This document shows positions 16,880 through 25,915 of a stretch of DNA of 64,000 bases, in pieces. Where the stretch lies: NCBI RefSeq assembly GCF_001594145.1, contig NZ_LVCF01000025.1, forward strand, positions 322,487 through 386,486, given 5' to 3'. Origin of the DNA: Branchiibius sp. NY16-3462-2. GTDB lineage: Bacteria; Actinomycetota; Actinomycetes; Actinomycetales; Dermatophilaceae. The notes beneath the pieces are model-generated. The model searched no databases and was not told the DNA's origin. It saw only the letters and a list, made by a program, of their open reading frames with translations. The position numbers and the translations under genes were made by a program. Each line of letters begins with the position of its first letter. The stretch's first letter is position 1.

Positions 16880-16944
16880 AACCTTTTTGGCGCCGTGGCG
16901 ACACGATTCTTCGAGAATCACGTCGCTACGGCGCCAAGAAGGTT
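16880..16944. terminator. long hairpin between convergent genes (bidirectional terminator candidate)
   Basis: Arms 16880-16910 and 16914-16944 pair over 31 positions with only a few mismatches and a 3-base TCG loop. The core arms TTGGCGCCGT and ACGGCGCCAA are perfect. The genes on both sides end here, so it probably terminates both. No T tract follows in either direction. Confidence 0.6.
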
Positions 16945-16953
16945 GAGAGGGAC

Positions 16954-19065
16954 CTACTGTTCGTAGGCCAGCGACCGGTCGAACTCCCACGCCGGGGCCA
17001 GCTGCGTGACCTCACGCCGGAATTGCACCGCATCGTTGGCCAACACCGGCGCGTCGAACTCCTCGGCGGCCTTGCGGCCCGACCACACGGCAGCCGCGAT
17101 CGTGCCCGGCGCCCAGCAGTCGCCCACCCCGCGCACAGTGGCCAACCGGCCGTCCGCTGCCAGTGGCGACAACTCGTTCAACAGGTCTTCCCGCGGCAGG
17201 CGAGCGGTCACCATGACGACCGCATCCGCCTCGAGCGACCGCAGCCCGCCGGTGTAGACGTCTGCGACCTGGACCGATCCGGCATCGACCGACACCAACG
17301 CGGTGTCGATCACGCGAGTGACGCCCTTCTCGATCAACCGCGCCTGGATCTTGCCCACCTCGAAGGTGTGCTGGGTCCATGGCGACACCTGGGACGTCGT
17401 CGTCACGATCGACACGTCGTACCCCTCCCCGGCCAGCAACTCCGCGACCACTCCACCCAGGTAGTAGTAGTCGTCGTCCCACACCACGACCTTCTTGCCC
17501 GAGGGCCGGGTCCCGGCAAACAGGTCGTTCGGCGTAAGGACGGAGGCGCCGTCCGCGATGGGAACCGGCGTCGTGTGCCAGCGGCCGACCCCGTCGGCTC
17601 GCCAGGTCGAACCCGTCGCCACGATCACGTTCTCGAACCCGAAGTCCTCGATATCGCCTGCGGTCATAGGGCTTTCGCGATACACCTCGACGTTCGGCAG
17701 ATCGTCCAGCGCCAGTTCGCGGTAGTCGCGCACCCGTCCCCACGCACTCAGACCGGGCAGCTTGGACTCGTCGGTGACGCGCCCACCAAGGTGGCGCGAA
17801 CCCTCGACCAGCGTCACTTCATACTCACGTACGCCGAGCGCCCGGGCCGCTTCCAATCCGGCTGGCCCTGCACCGACTACCAGCACTTTGGCCTTGGATT
17901 CGCGCACCCGGATCTTCTCCGGGTGCCAACCGCGCCGGAACTCCTCACCCATACTCGGGTTCTGCGTGCAGCGGATCACCGACATGGTCTGGTCACCGGT
18001 GACGCACACGTTGCAGCCGATGCACTCGCGGATCTTGTCCAGCCGACCAGAGCGAATCTTGTTGGGCAGGAACGGATCTGCGATCGATGGGCGAGCTGCA
18101 CCGATTAGATCAAGGATGCCCTTGCGGACCTGGCGGACCATCTCATCCGGCGAGGTGAACCGGCCCACGCCCACGACCGGCTTGCTGGTCAACTGCTTCA
18201 ACCCCGCGACGTACTGCTCCTGACTGCCCTCGGCGCCGAAGCGCGACGTGAGCGAGCACTCCTCCCACGAGCCCATCGCGAAGTCCCACAGGTCCGGCAC
18301 CTCACCGACCGTTTCCAGCACCGCCGAGATGTCCTCGCGACCCACGCCGCCGACCCCGAACTCGCCATCGACCGCGATCCGGCAGGCGACGGCGGCTCGA
18401 CCGGCGACTTCCTCCTGGGTGTCCTCCAGGATCTCCCGCAGCAACCGCATCCGGTTCTGCACGGAGCCGCCGTACTCGTCCGTGCGCTGGTTGTAGCGCG
18501 GCGACAGGAAGTGGTGCAGCCCGCTGTACCCGTGAGCGGCGTACACATAGATCACGTCGTAACCCAGCTCGACCGATTTGCGGACGGCGGTGCGGTGCCA
18601 CCGTCGCAGATCGGCGATATCGGCCTTGGTCATCGCTCGGGCCTGCACCGGCGCGATCGTGTCCGGCGCTACCGGCAGATGCGCCGGTCCCAACGGGGTT
18701 TCGCGGCTGTAGAGGTTCGGGGCGTTCATCCCGTTGTGCGCCAACTCGATACCCGCCAGCGCCCCGCCTTCGTGGATCGCGTCGGCGATCCGGGCGAGCA
18801 CCGGCAGATCCTGGTCGTCCCAGATGCGCAACTCGATGAACGGGGCAATATCCGAGGTGGCGTGGATCTCGACCTGCTCGGTGCACACCACACCCCAGCC
18901 GCCCTCGGCCTTCACGCGCCGCATCGCGGCTTGTGCGCTCGGATCGCGGTAGCCCATGCCGTTGCAGTGCGGGACCTGGTAGAAGCGGTTCTTGGTGGTG
19001 CGCGGACCGATCTGGACCGGCTCGAACAGAATGTCGTACGGCGAGGGGCTGGCCTGGTCAGTCAC
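16954..19065 (-). CDS. 4Fe-4S flavoprotein amine dehydrogenase (trimethylamine/histamine dehydrogenase family)
   Basis: 703-residue protein of the trimethylamine dehydrogenase (TMADH) group of the old-yellow-enzyme/2,4-dienoyl-CoA reductase family. The N-terminal FMN barrel has FYQVPHC (Cys34, equivalent to the TMADH cysteine that covalently binds FMN) and YVYAAHGY (Tyr175, His178). The cluster cysteines are CIGCNVC (Cys348, 351, 354) plus Cys366. C-terminal Rossmann domains (GAGPAG) follow. Where TMADH has Tyr60, Trp264 and Trp355, this protein has Gln64, Trp267 and Asp358, the pattern I recall for Nocardioides histamine dehydrogenase. The start is GTG, overlapping the M20 gene by four bases. 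It is last in a seven-gene operon. Amine and acceptor are unproven. Confidence 0.85.
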   Translation of the reverse strand: MTDQASPSPYDILFEPVQIGPRTTKNRFYQVPHCNGMGYRDPSAQAAMRRVKAEGGWGVVCTEQVEIHATSDIAPFIELRIWDDQDLPVLARIADAIHEGGALAGIELAHNGMNAPNLYSRETPLGPAHLPVAPDTIAPVQARAMTKADIADLRRWHRTAVRKSVELGYDVIYVYAAHGYSGLHHFLSPRYNQRTDEYGGSVQNRMRLLREILEDTQEEVAGRAAVACRIAVDGEFGVGGVGREDISAVLETVGEVPDLWDFAMGSWEECSLTSRFGAEGSQEQYVAGLKQLTSKPVVGVGRFTSPDEMVRQVRKGILDLIGAARPSIADPFLPNKIRSGRLDKIRECIGCNVCVTGDQTMSVIRCTQNPSMGEEFRRGWHPEKIRVRESKAKVLVVGAGPAGLEAARALGVREYEVTLVEGSRHLGGRVTDESKLPGLSAWGRVRDYRELALDDLPNVEVYRESPMTAGDIEDFGFENVIVATGSTWRADGVGRWHTTPVPIADGASVLTPNDLFAGTRPSGKKVVVWDDDYYYLGGVVAELLAGEGYDVSIVTTTSQVSPWTQHTFEVGKIQARLIEKGVTRVIDTALVSVDAGSVQVADVYTGGLRSLEADAVVMVTARLPREDLLNELSPLAADGRLATVRGVGDCWAPGTIAAAVWSGRKAAEEFDAPVLANDAVQFRREVTQLAPAWEFDRSLAYEQ

Positions 19066-20201
19066 GAGAGATCCTTGCTGGGTGAGAAATGGTCGATCGC
19101 GGTCCAGGCCAGGGCAACCGCTGCGTCGAACAGCGCTTGCTCGGCAACCGGTCCCACGCAGTGCTCGGCGAATTCCTTCTGATGGTTGACCGCCGGCAGG
19201 CTGCCCACACCGATGTAGGGGTGAATGGCCGGGACAGTCAGCGACACGTTGCCCATATCGGTCGAGGCCCGATTCATCCGGCCGCCGAGATCAGCGTCGG
19301 CAAAGGATCGGCCGAGCGCGATTGCGTTGGCCTTGTAGAGCGCGAGAACGTCCTCTGCTGTGTGGAATTCGCTATACGGAGCGGACTCGGGCTCGATGCT
19401 CAAGGTGCACCCAGTCGCCAGAGCGCCTGCCTCGAAACACCGGCGGACCCGCTCCTCGACGGCCGTGAGCTCGGCCAACGTCTCGGCGCGCACGTACCAC
19501 CGGCCCTCGGTCCGGTCGGGGATAACGTTCGGCGCATCGCCACCCTTGGTGACAATGCCGTGCACCCGCACGGATGCCGGAAGTTGTTGGCGCAGTAGGG
19601 CAATCGCGAGTTGCGCGATCGTGAAGGCGTCCGCCGCGTTGACCCCCTGCTCCGGATACGCGGCGGCGTGGGCCGCCTTGCCGGTGTAGGTGATGTGCGA
19701 ATGGGAGACCGCGTACGGCCGGGCTTCGGCAACGTCGACTGGTGCGGGGTGGGCCATCATCGCCAGGTCGAGACCGGCGAACGCGCCGCGTTCGAGCAGT
19801 TCGATCTTGCCACCACCGCCCTCCTCGGCCGGCGTCCCGTAGACCTCCACCGTTAGATCCAGCGCAGAAGCGACAGCAGCCAGCGCACGACCAGCGCCGA
19901 CAGCGACGGCCGAAATGAGGTTGTGGCCGCAGGCGTGCCCCAGGCCCGGCAGCGCGTCGTACTCCGCCATGATGCCGACCCGGCGCGAACCCGATCCGGC
20001 CACGGCACGGAAAGCCGTCTCCAAACCGAGATAGGGCTGTTCCACGGTGAAGGCCGGCCCTAGCGCAGCCGCCACCGCCACACTCGAGCGATGCTCCTGC
20101 CAGGCCGTCTCCGGCGCAGCGTGCAACTGCTCGGACAACTCGACCAGCGACGGCCGCGAGGCGGAAACCGACTCGTAGGCCGTCGTTTTCAGGTCACTCA
20201 T
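19062..20201 (-). CDS. M20-family amidohydrolase (aminoacylase/N-acyl-amino-acid hydrolase-like)
   Basis: 379-residue metallohydrolase. The metal-binding motif is GHACGHN near residue 95, with the GTPAEEGGGGK glutamates downstream and MMAHPAPVD. This is the M20D subfamily that hydrolyses N-acyl amino acids and related amides. It overlaps the DUF1028 gene's stop by eight bases and the flavoprotein's start by four bases, so it is translationally coupled within the operon. It probably removes an acyl or carbamoyl group from an amine-bearing substrate before or after the oxidation steps, but this is inference. Confidence 0.87.
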   Translation of the reverse strand: MSDLKTTAYESVSASRPSLVELSEQLHAAPETAWQEHRSSVAVAAALGPAFTVEQPYLGLETAFRAVAGSGSRRVGIMAEYDALPGLGHACGHNLISAVAVGAGRALAAVASALDLTVEVYGTPAEEGGGGKIELLERGAFAGLDLAMMAHPAPVDVAEARPYAVSHSHITYTGKAAHAAAYPEQGVNAADAFTIAQLAIALLRQQLPASVRVHGIVTKGGDAPNVIPDRTEGRWYVRAETLAELTAVEERVRRCFEAGALATGCTLSIEPESAPYSEFHTAEDVLALYKANAIALGRSFADADLGGRMNRASTDMGNVSLTVPAIHPYIGVGSLPAVNHQKEFAEHCVGPVAEQALFDAAVALAWTAIDHFSPSKDLS

Positions 20202-20868
20202 CGCCGGGAACCCCGTAGGCCGGTGCCGTGCTGGGGTCCAGTCCCCGGGTGACGTAATCCGCCTCCTGGGGGGCCCACAACTCCCACAACTGCTGCAGAT
20301 CCGACAGCGGCGAATCCGACCAGTCGACCCGGAGATCGGTCACCGGCCAGGACACCTGATCCACGATCAACATCCCGGCCGAATGCACCGGACCAGCCTC
20401 GCCGCCCGCGTCCGCTCCCGCACGCAGCGCCGCGATCAGGCGGTCGCCCAGTGGTAACTGCGAAGTCCGCTCGAACTCGGCCAGCATCGCAGCGGGCACC
20501 CCGTCGTTCGCCAGCAGATTGCCCGCAGCCACCGCACCGTCACCGACCGCACTGCCGTGCACGCCGAGCGTGCGCGGTCCGGAATGCGCTGCCGCGCCGC
20601 CTTGTCCGTCGACGATCGTCAGCTGGCGGTAGTCGCTGAACGGTCCGGCATCGACTACCAGATCCAACGCTTCCTGGGCGGAGTGTCCGGCAGCGACCGC
20701 GTCCAGGAGAGCCGTGCCCAGTGACGGGTCGGTGATGTTCTGGCTCGCCGCGACGCCGACTCCGGCCCGGGCGTGCGCACACCGGGCGGCGACCGCCGGG
20801 CTGGAGGAGGACACGATGATGCCGAAGCGACCCGTGCGCGGGCATCGTGCCGCCAGGGAGAACGTCAC
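20194..20868 (-). CDS. DUF1028 domain protein (putative Ntn-hydrolase fold)
   Basis: 224-residue DUF1028 protein. The start is set at GTG 20868, giving MTFSLAARCPRTGRFGI; this is the usual DUF1028 N-terminus and places Thr as residue 2, which in this family is thought to be a processed N-terminal nucleophile. Family conserved segments are SSSSPAVAARCAHARAGVG and ASQNITDPSLG. The start codon overlaps the RidA stop by four bases. DUF1028 genes frequently neighbour RidA and amidohydrolase genes, but no reaction is established. A longer frame to 21027 would have a basic, unconserved leader. Confidence 0.82.
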   Translation of the reverse strand: MTFSLAARCPRTGRFGIIVSSSSPAVAARCAHARAGVGVAASQNITDPSLGTALLDAVAAGHSAQEALDLVVDAGPFSDYRQLTIVDGQGGAAAHSGPRTLGVHGSAVGDGAVAAGNLLANDGVPAAMLAEFERTSQLPLGDRLIAALRAGADAGGEAGPVHSAGMLIVDQVSWPVTDLRVDWSDSPLSDLQQLWELWAPQEADYVTRGLDPSTAPAYGVPGDE

Positions 20869-21293
20869 GGGATCACCGCGACGACGCCGACCTCGACCAG
20901 CCATTCCGGCCGCGCCAACGCCTGGACGACCAGGCCGGTCGAGACGTAGAAAACACCGGAGAGCCGCTCGCCCATGACCCGGTAGACGGCTTCGCGATGC
21001 CGGATGTCGGTCAGGTAGATGTGGCAACTGACGATGTGCTCGGGCTTGGCACCGGCCTCGGACAGCAGCAGCAGGATGTTGTCGCAGACCTTCTGCGTCT
21101 GACCGGCAGCGTCGCCCACCGCGACGTTCTCCCGGCTGTCGAGATCCTGGGCGACCTGACCGCGCACATAGACCGTGTTACCCGCGACGACGGCCTGGCA
21201 CAGGTCGTTGCCGAGGTTCTGCTCGGGGTAGGTGTCGGCGGTGTTGAACGGACGGATGCGGCGGTGGCCGCCGACGACGATCTCGTCGGTCAC
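20865..21293 (-). CDS. RidA (YjgF/YER057c) family protein
   Basis: 142-residue enamine/imine deaminase family member. Start GTG 21293 overlaps the GMC stop by four bases. A long hydrophobic/polar core (QAVVAGNTVYVRGQVAQD) and the CHIYLTDIRHRE segment fit the family. A conserved arginine in ARPEWLVEV (Arg128) corresponds to the catalytic Arg105 of Escherichia coli-type RidA. RidA proteins hydrolyse reactive enamine or imine intermediates produced by amine oxidation or PLP enzymes, which suits the amine-oxidising operon. An ORF running to 21854 contains this gene but its upstream part is antisense-like noise. Confidence 0.87.
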   Translation of the reverse strand: MTDEIVVGGHRRIRPFNTADTYPEQNLGNDLCQAVVAGNTVYVRGQVAQDLDSRENVAVGDAAGQTQKVCDNILLLLSEAGAKPEHIVSCHIYLTDIRHREAVYRVMGERLSGVFYVSTGLVVQALARPEWLVEVGVVAVIP

Positions 21294-22876
21294 GGTCGGG
21301 CTCCTTCGGGAGTTGGGATGGTTTCGGTGATCAGATCGGCAGCCCGCTCGGCCACCAGCATCACCGTCACGACCGGGTTGGTCGCGGTCAGCGTGGGAAA
21401 CACCGAGGCGTCGGCGATCCGCAGACCCGCGATCCCTCGGACGTTGAGGGCGGGATCGACGACGGCGGCCGGGTCGTCCGGCGCACCGATCCGGCAGGTG
21501 CCACTGACGTGATAGACGGTCTGGTGGGTGTCGCGCAGGATCGCCGACAACTCCTCTTCGTCCTCGACCTCTGCACCCGGGAAGAGCTCTCGCCCGACCC
21601 AGGACCGCATCGGTTCCTCGCGCGCGATCACCCGCGCTCGGCGTACACCCTCCACCAGCAACCTCTCGTCGCGCCCCTCGGCGTCGCTGAACGACCGGTA
21701 ATCGATCGCGGGCGGCACGTCCGGGTCGGCCGACGTGATCCAGGTGCGACCCCGGCTGAGCGGCCGGGCGACGTTGGGCGCGATCGAAATGATGGTGGGC
21801 GGCAACGGCTCCTGGCCGTGGTCGGCCCGGTAGCGGTCGGCGTGCACCGCCCACGGTTCCACCGGGAAGTGCATCAGGATGTCCGGCCGGTCATCGGGGG
21901 TGGCGTCGCTGATCATCGCGCCGGCGTCCCAGCCGCTCGCGCAGGTGTCCGGCGGCGTGCGCCGCGCCTCCCAGACGATCAGGCCCTCGACGTGGTCCTG
22001 CAGGTTGGCCCCGACGCCGGGCAACTCGTGCCGCACGGGGACACCCGCTGATTCGAGTACGTCGCGTGGACCGATCCCCGACAACTGCAGCAACCGTGGG
22101 GTGTCGATAGCGCCCGCGCACAGGACGACCTCGCGGGTGGCGGACACCGTGGCGGTGGTTCCGTCGGCGGCGCGGACCCGCACACCGGTGGCACGGTGCC
22201 CGTCGTCGGACAGCACGATCTCAGTCGCTCGCAGCCCGGTCAGTACGGTCGGCAGCGGCGTGCCAGGGACCGCCTCGTGCAGGTAATGGATCGACGTGGA
22301 TGCCCGCACCCCCGTTTCCGGTGTGTAGCCCACCTCGAAAAAGCCTGCCCCGCTGGGTGATTCGTCCAGTCGCCCGTCGTTCCAGGCATCCTGCACCGGT
22401 ACGCCGAGTGCGGACGCCGCGCTGGCCACCACGTCCGCGACGAACGGGTTCTGGTCCTTCGGCGGCACGGGTTGGATAGGAGTCTGCAGCCGCTTGTAGA
22501 GCGGCAGCACGGCGTCCGGGCCCCAACCCGCGGCGCCAAGAGACTCCCACTCGCGCAGGTCAGAGGCCAGCGGCCGCCAGGCGATCATGGTGTTCGCGGT
22601 CGAGCAGCCGCCAAGGATCCGCAACCGCGACAGCCGGATGTGGGAGTTGCCGCGCTCGTTGGGCTCGCTTCGATAGTCCAGGTCGTACTCGCCCTCAAGC
22701 ATCTCGGCCCAGCGGCGCAGGTAGCGAGCCCGCGGTTCGTCCTTGTCGGACGGACCCCATTCGATCAGGGCGACGTCGTGACCACGCTCGGCCAGCCGGG
22801 CCGCCAGCAACGACCCCGCGGTGCCGCCACCGACGACCACGAACTCGTGAGATGAGTCAGAGGCGGTCTCAGCCAT
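21290..22876 (-). CDS. GMC-family FAD oxidoreductase (choline dehydrogenase-like), copy 1
   Basis: 528-residue glucose-methanol-choline oxidoreductase. The FAD-binding GGGTAGSLLAARL is at about residue 17, RILGGCSTANTMIAWR is the second signature, and the active-site pair is His in VYHVSGTCRIG plus Asn in TNPVVTVM. The start overlaps the aldehyde dehydrogenase's stop by eight bases, and the stop overlaps RidA's start. The enzyme oxidises a primary alcohol to an aldehyde; with an aldehyde dehydrogenase next to it this makes a two-step alcohol-to-acid route. The substrate is unknown. Confidence 0.88.
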   Translation of the reverse strand: MAETASDSSHEFVVVGGGTAGSLLAARLAERGHDVALIEWGPSDKDEPRARYLRRWAEMLEGEYDLDYRSEPNERGNSHIRLSRLRILGGCSTANTMIAWRPLASDLREWESLGAAGWGPDAVLPLYKRLQTPIQPVPPKDQNPFVADVVASAASALGVPVQDAWNDGRLDESPSGAGFFEVGYTPETGVRASTSIHYLHEAVPGTPLPTVLTGLRATEIVLSDDGHRATGVRVRAADGTTATVSATREVVLCAGAIDTPRLLQLSGIGPRDVLESAGVPVRHELPGVGANLQDHVEGLIVWEARRTPPDTCASGWDAGAMISDATPDDRPDILMHFPVEPWAVHADRYRADHGQEPLPPTIISIAPNVARPLSRGRTWITSADPDVPPAIDYRSFSDAEGRDERLLVEGVRRARVIAREEPMRSWVGRELFPGAEVEDEEELSAILRDTHQTVYHVSGTCRIGAPDDPAAVVDPALNVRGIAGLRIADASVFPTLTATNPVVTVMLVAERAADLITETIPTPEGARP

Positions 22877-24356
22877 AGTGCACCCAGGTCGTCTTTAGCC
22901 CGGTGAACTTGTCCATCGCGTGCAGCGACAGGTCGCGGCCGTAGCCGGACAGGCCGAAACCGCCGAACGGAGTCGAAACATCCAAAGCGTCAACGCAATT
23001 CACGGAGACCGTACCGGCCCGGAGTGCGCCAGCCACCTGGTGCGCGCGGCGCAGGTCATCGGTCCACAGGCCGGCTGCCAATGCGTACGGCGTGCCGTTG
23101 GCGACTGCGGTCGCTTCATCCACGGTGTCGACGACGTGGGTGACCAGTACCGGCCCGAAGACCTCGGTCTGGGCGATCCGCGCAGTGGGCGCAACATCGA
23201 CGAGGATCGCCGGACGGACGAAACACTCTGTTGGAGAATCAGGTTCGAGGTCACCGCCGATCACGGACGCCGCCTCGTCTGCTCCTGCGGTCAGCAGGGA
23301 ACGCACCTGTGACGCCTGCCCGAGGCTGACCAGCGGCCCCATGTCGGTCGCCGGGTCCAGCGGGTCGCCCACCGTGATGCTCGCGGTGCGCGCCAGCAGC
23401 CGCTCGGTCAACGCATCAGCAACCCCGCGTTGGACGACCAGACGCGAGGTGGCTGAACACACCTGGCCGGCATTGGTGAAGATGCCGCCGGTGACCCCGT
23501 CGGCGACCGCGTCCAGATCGGCGACGTCGTCCAGGACCACGACGGCGCTCTTGCCGCCGCACTCCAGCCACACCTGCTTCATGTTCGACTCGCCGGCGTA
23601 GCGCTGGAAGAGCTTGCCGACCTGCGTGGAGCCGGTGAAGGTGACGGCATCGACGTCGGTGTGCCGACCGAGCGCCTGACCGACCACCGGTCCGTCGCCC
23701 GGGACGACCGACAGCACACCATCAGGCAGCCCTGCGTCCGAAGCCAATTCGCCGAGGCGCAGCGCCGACAACGGCGTCTCCTCCGAGGGCTTGAGCACCA
23801 CGCTGTTGCCCACGGCCAGGGCAGGCGCGAGCTTCCAGATCGCCATCTCCAACGGGTAGTTCCACGGCACGACCGCCGCGACGACACCCAGCGGTTCGCG
23901 GGTGACCGTGGCCAGATCGCCCGGCCCGGTCGGCGCCACCTCGCCGTACACCTTGTCCAGGGACTCGGCGTACCAGCGCAGGATGGCAGCAGAGCCGGGG
24001 ATGTCGATCGCGGTCGTGTCGACGATTCGCTTGCCGCCATCACGGCTGTCCAGCAGGGCCAGCTCGTCCAGGTTCGCCAGGATCAAGTCGGCCAGTCGGC
24101 TGAGCACAGCGGCCCGCTCCCGGGGTGCCCGCCTGCTCCAGTTGCCCGAGGAGAAGGCGCGTCGTGCCGCTGCCACCGCCAGGTCCACGTCGTGCTCGTC
24201 GCACTCGGCCACCTCGGCGATGACCGCTCCGGTCGCCGGGTCCAGCGTGGGCCGGGTGCGGCCGCTGCTGCTGGCTACCGGCCGGCCGTTGATCCAGGCC
24301 AGACCGGCGGGGCGCAGCGCGGCCGCTGCGGCGGCCCATTCAGAAGCAGTCTTCAC
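22869..24356 (-). CDS. aldehyde dehydrogenase (NAD-type), operon copy
   Basis: 495-residue aldehyde dehydrogenase. Catalytic glutamate lies in WLECGGKSAVV, and the nucleophile in NAGQVCSATSR. VVAAVVPWNYPLEMAIWKLAPALAVGN is the cofactor-binding region. GTG 24356 gives MKTASEWAAAA and is preferred to the longer frame that reaches 24830; GAGG lies 11 bases upstream. It is 12 bases after the NCS1 permease stop. It probably oxidises the aldehyde made by the amine dehydrogenase or by the GMC enzyme to a carboxylate. Confidence 0.87.
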   Translation of the reverse strand: MKTASEWAAAAAALRPAGLAWINGRPVASSSGRTRPTLDPATGAVIAEVAECDEHDVDLAVAAARRAFSSGNWSRRAPRERAAVLSRLADLILANLDELALLDSRDGGKRIVDTTAIDIPGSAAILRWYAESLDKVYGEVAPTGPGDLATVTREPLGVVAAVVPWNYPLEMAIWKLAPALAVGNSVVLKPSEETPLSALRLGELASDAGLPDGVLSVVPGDGPVVGQALGRHTDVDAVTFTGSTQVGKLFQRYAGESNMKQVWLECGGKSAVVVLDDVADLDAVADGVTGGIFTNAGQVCSATSRLVVQRGVADALTERLLARTASITVGDPLDPATDMGPLVSLGQASQVRSLLTAGADEAASVIGGDLEPDSPTECFVRPAILVDVAPTARIAQTEVFGPVLVTHVVDTVDEATAVANGTPYALAAGLWTDDLRRAHQVAGALRAGTVSVNCVDALDVSTPFGGFGLSGYGRDLSLHAMDKFTGLKTTWVHYG

Positions 24357-24367
24357 AGAGTCGATCC

Positions 24368-25774
24368 TCAGACGGTGGCGTCCGCGGCGAGCACGACGTG
24401 CGAGCTGCGTGCGGCCTTGGCCCAGAAGTAGTAGACGGGGCAGATGACGGCCAGGCCGACGATCCAGGAGATGTCGACGCCGTTCATGGCCTTGGCGATC
24501 GGACCGGTGTAGAGCGCATTGGACAGGAACGGCAACTGCACCAGGATGCCCAGGACATAGCAGCCGACGGCCGGGACGTTGAACTTTCCGTAGATCCCAC
24601 CGTCCGGCTCGAAGAGCGAGTCGATGTCGTAGTCGCCGTGCCGCAACAGGTAGAAGTCGACCAGATTCACGGCGGTCCAGGGGATCAGCACGCACATCAG
24701 CAACAGCATGAGGTTGCTGAAGTTGCCTAGGAAGTTGTCCTTGCCCAGCAATCCGATGACGCAGCTGATGGCGAACAGCGCAATGCAGACGATCACGCGC
24801 ATCGAGGCCTGCGGTCGCCACTTCGGCCACAAGGTCTGGCCGATGGTGAGCGTGGATAGCGCGCCGCAGTAGAGGTTCATGGCGTTCGTGGCCGCGATGC
24901 TCAGCGCAAAGACCGCCAGCACGAAGGCGCCGAACCCACCGGCCCCGTCACGCACCGCCGAGATGGTGTCGTCCTTCGGGAAGGCGGCACCGAGGACCGC
25001 GCCCAGCAGCATGGGCAGTAGCGAGCCGAGAACGCACCCGGCGTACGTCGCCCAGAAGGCCGCGCGCACGCCGGTGTCCTTAGGCATGTAGCGGGTGTAG
25101 TCGGACACGTAGGGGGCATAGGCGATCTGCCACAGAGCGGCCAGCGACAACGTGCTCATGAAACCGGCCCAGGTGAACGATCCGACGGAGAAGGTGCCGC
25201 TGGGCAGCTTGATGACGAAGAGCATGACCAGCGACAGCAACAACGCGAATCCGGCCAGGGCACTGAGGAATCCGGCCATCGCGTGGATGACTTTGTAGCC
25301 GAAGACCGCCCCGAGCACCCCGAGGACGCCGACCAGCAGAATGGCCGGGGTCTCACCTATCCCGGTCAGGCTCGCGAGCGCCTGGCCGCCGAGCACCATG
25401 TTGGAGGCGAAGAAGGCGGTGTACATCAGCACCACGATGGAGACGACTAGCAGGCTGCCGTAGGAACCGAACTGGGCGCGCGTCTGCAGCATCTGGGGCA
25501 CCCCCATCTGCGGACCCTGGGCGGCGTGCAGTGCCATGACGACACCGCCGACCAGGTTGCCGATGATCAGGGCGATCGCGGCTGCCCACACCGGCAGACC
25601 GAAGACGAGCGTGGCCAACACACCGGTGGCGACGGTCAGCAGCATGATGTTGGAGCCGAACCAGATGGTGAAGAGTTGCGAGGCCTTGCCGTGCCGTTCG
25701 TCGACAGGGATGTGCTCGATGGTGCGAGCTTCGAGAGTCTCTGTGAGCGTGGGGGTTTCGGGTGACGATGCCAT
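24368..25774 (-). CDS. NCS1-family nucleobase/cation symporter
   Basis: 468-residue membrane protein of the nucleobase-cation-symport-1 family. It has about 12 transmembrane helices, with the N-terminal signature TIWFGSNIMLLTVATG and AQGPQMGVPQMLQTRAQFG. Relatives import cytosine, uracil, allantoin, hydantoins and other nitrogen heterocycles. It heads the operon, with AGGAGA just upstream of the ATG. The 141-base region before it carries dyads and is shared with the 3' end of the LysR gene. Presence of an NCS1 transporter suggests a heterocyclic nitrogen compound as the operon's substrate. Confidence 0.88.
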   Translation of the reverse strand: MASSPETPTLTETLEARTIEHIPVDERHGKASQLFTIWFGSNIMLLTVATGVLATLVFGLPVWAAAIALIIGNLVGGVVMALHAAQGPQMGVPQMLQTRAQFGSYGSLLVVSIVVLMYTAFFASNMVLGGQALASLTGIGETPAILLVGVLGVLGAVFGYKVIHAMAGFLSALAGFALLLSLVMLFVIKLPSGTFSVGSFTWAGFMSTLSLAALWQIAYAPYVSDYTRYMPKDTGVRAAFWATYAGCVLGSLLPMLLGAVLGAAFPKDDTISAVRDGAGGFGAFVLAVFALSIAATNAMNLYCGALSTLTIGQTLWPKWRPQASMRVIVCIALFAISCVIGLLGKDNFLGNFSNLMLLLMCVLIPWTAVNLVDFYLLRHGDYDIDSLFEPDGGIYGKFNVPAVGCYVLGILVQLPFLSNALYTGPIAKAMNGVDISWIVGLAVICPVYYFWAKAARSSHVVLAADATV

Positions 25775-25842
25775 GGAGCGTCTCCTAGCAGTGCGGTTGC
25801 GCGGGGCGCGATGTCAAGGGGAATGCACCACGATGTGCGATG

Positions 25843-25908
25843 GGCACAGGGGCTGTGCCGGATCCCCCAACGATGTGGCGTCAGCCAGTCATTTGTCCAT
25901 CACACAAA
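25843..25908. promoter_or_regulatory. two dyads in the operon promoter region (GGCACAG-N3-CTGTGCC and TTTGT-N7-ACAAA)
   Basis: GGCACAG (25843-25849) and CTGTGCC (25853-25859) form a perfect 7-bp dyad. TTTGT (25892-25896) and ACAAA (25904-25908) form a second one in an AT-rich stretch. Both lie in the 141-base region upstream of the NCS1 start (25774) and downstream of the LysR stop (25916). The second is LysR-box-like (T-N11-A type) and may be the regulator's binding site. Confidence 0.4.
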
Positions 25909-25915
25909 ATCGGCG

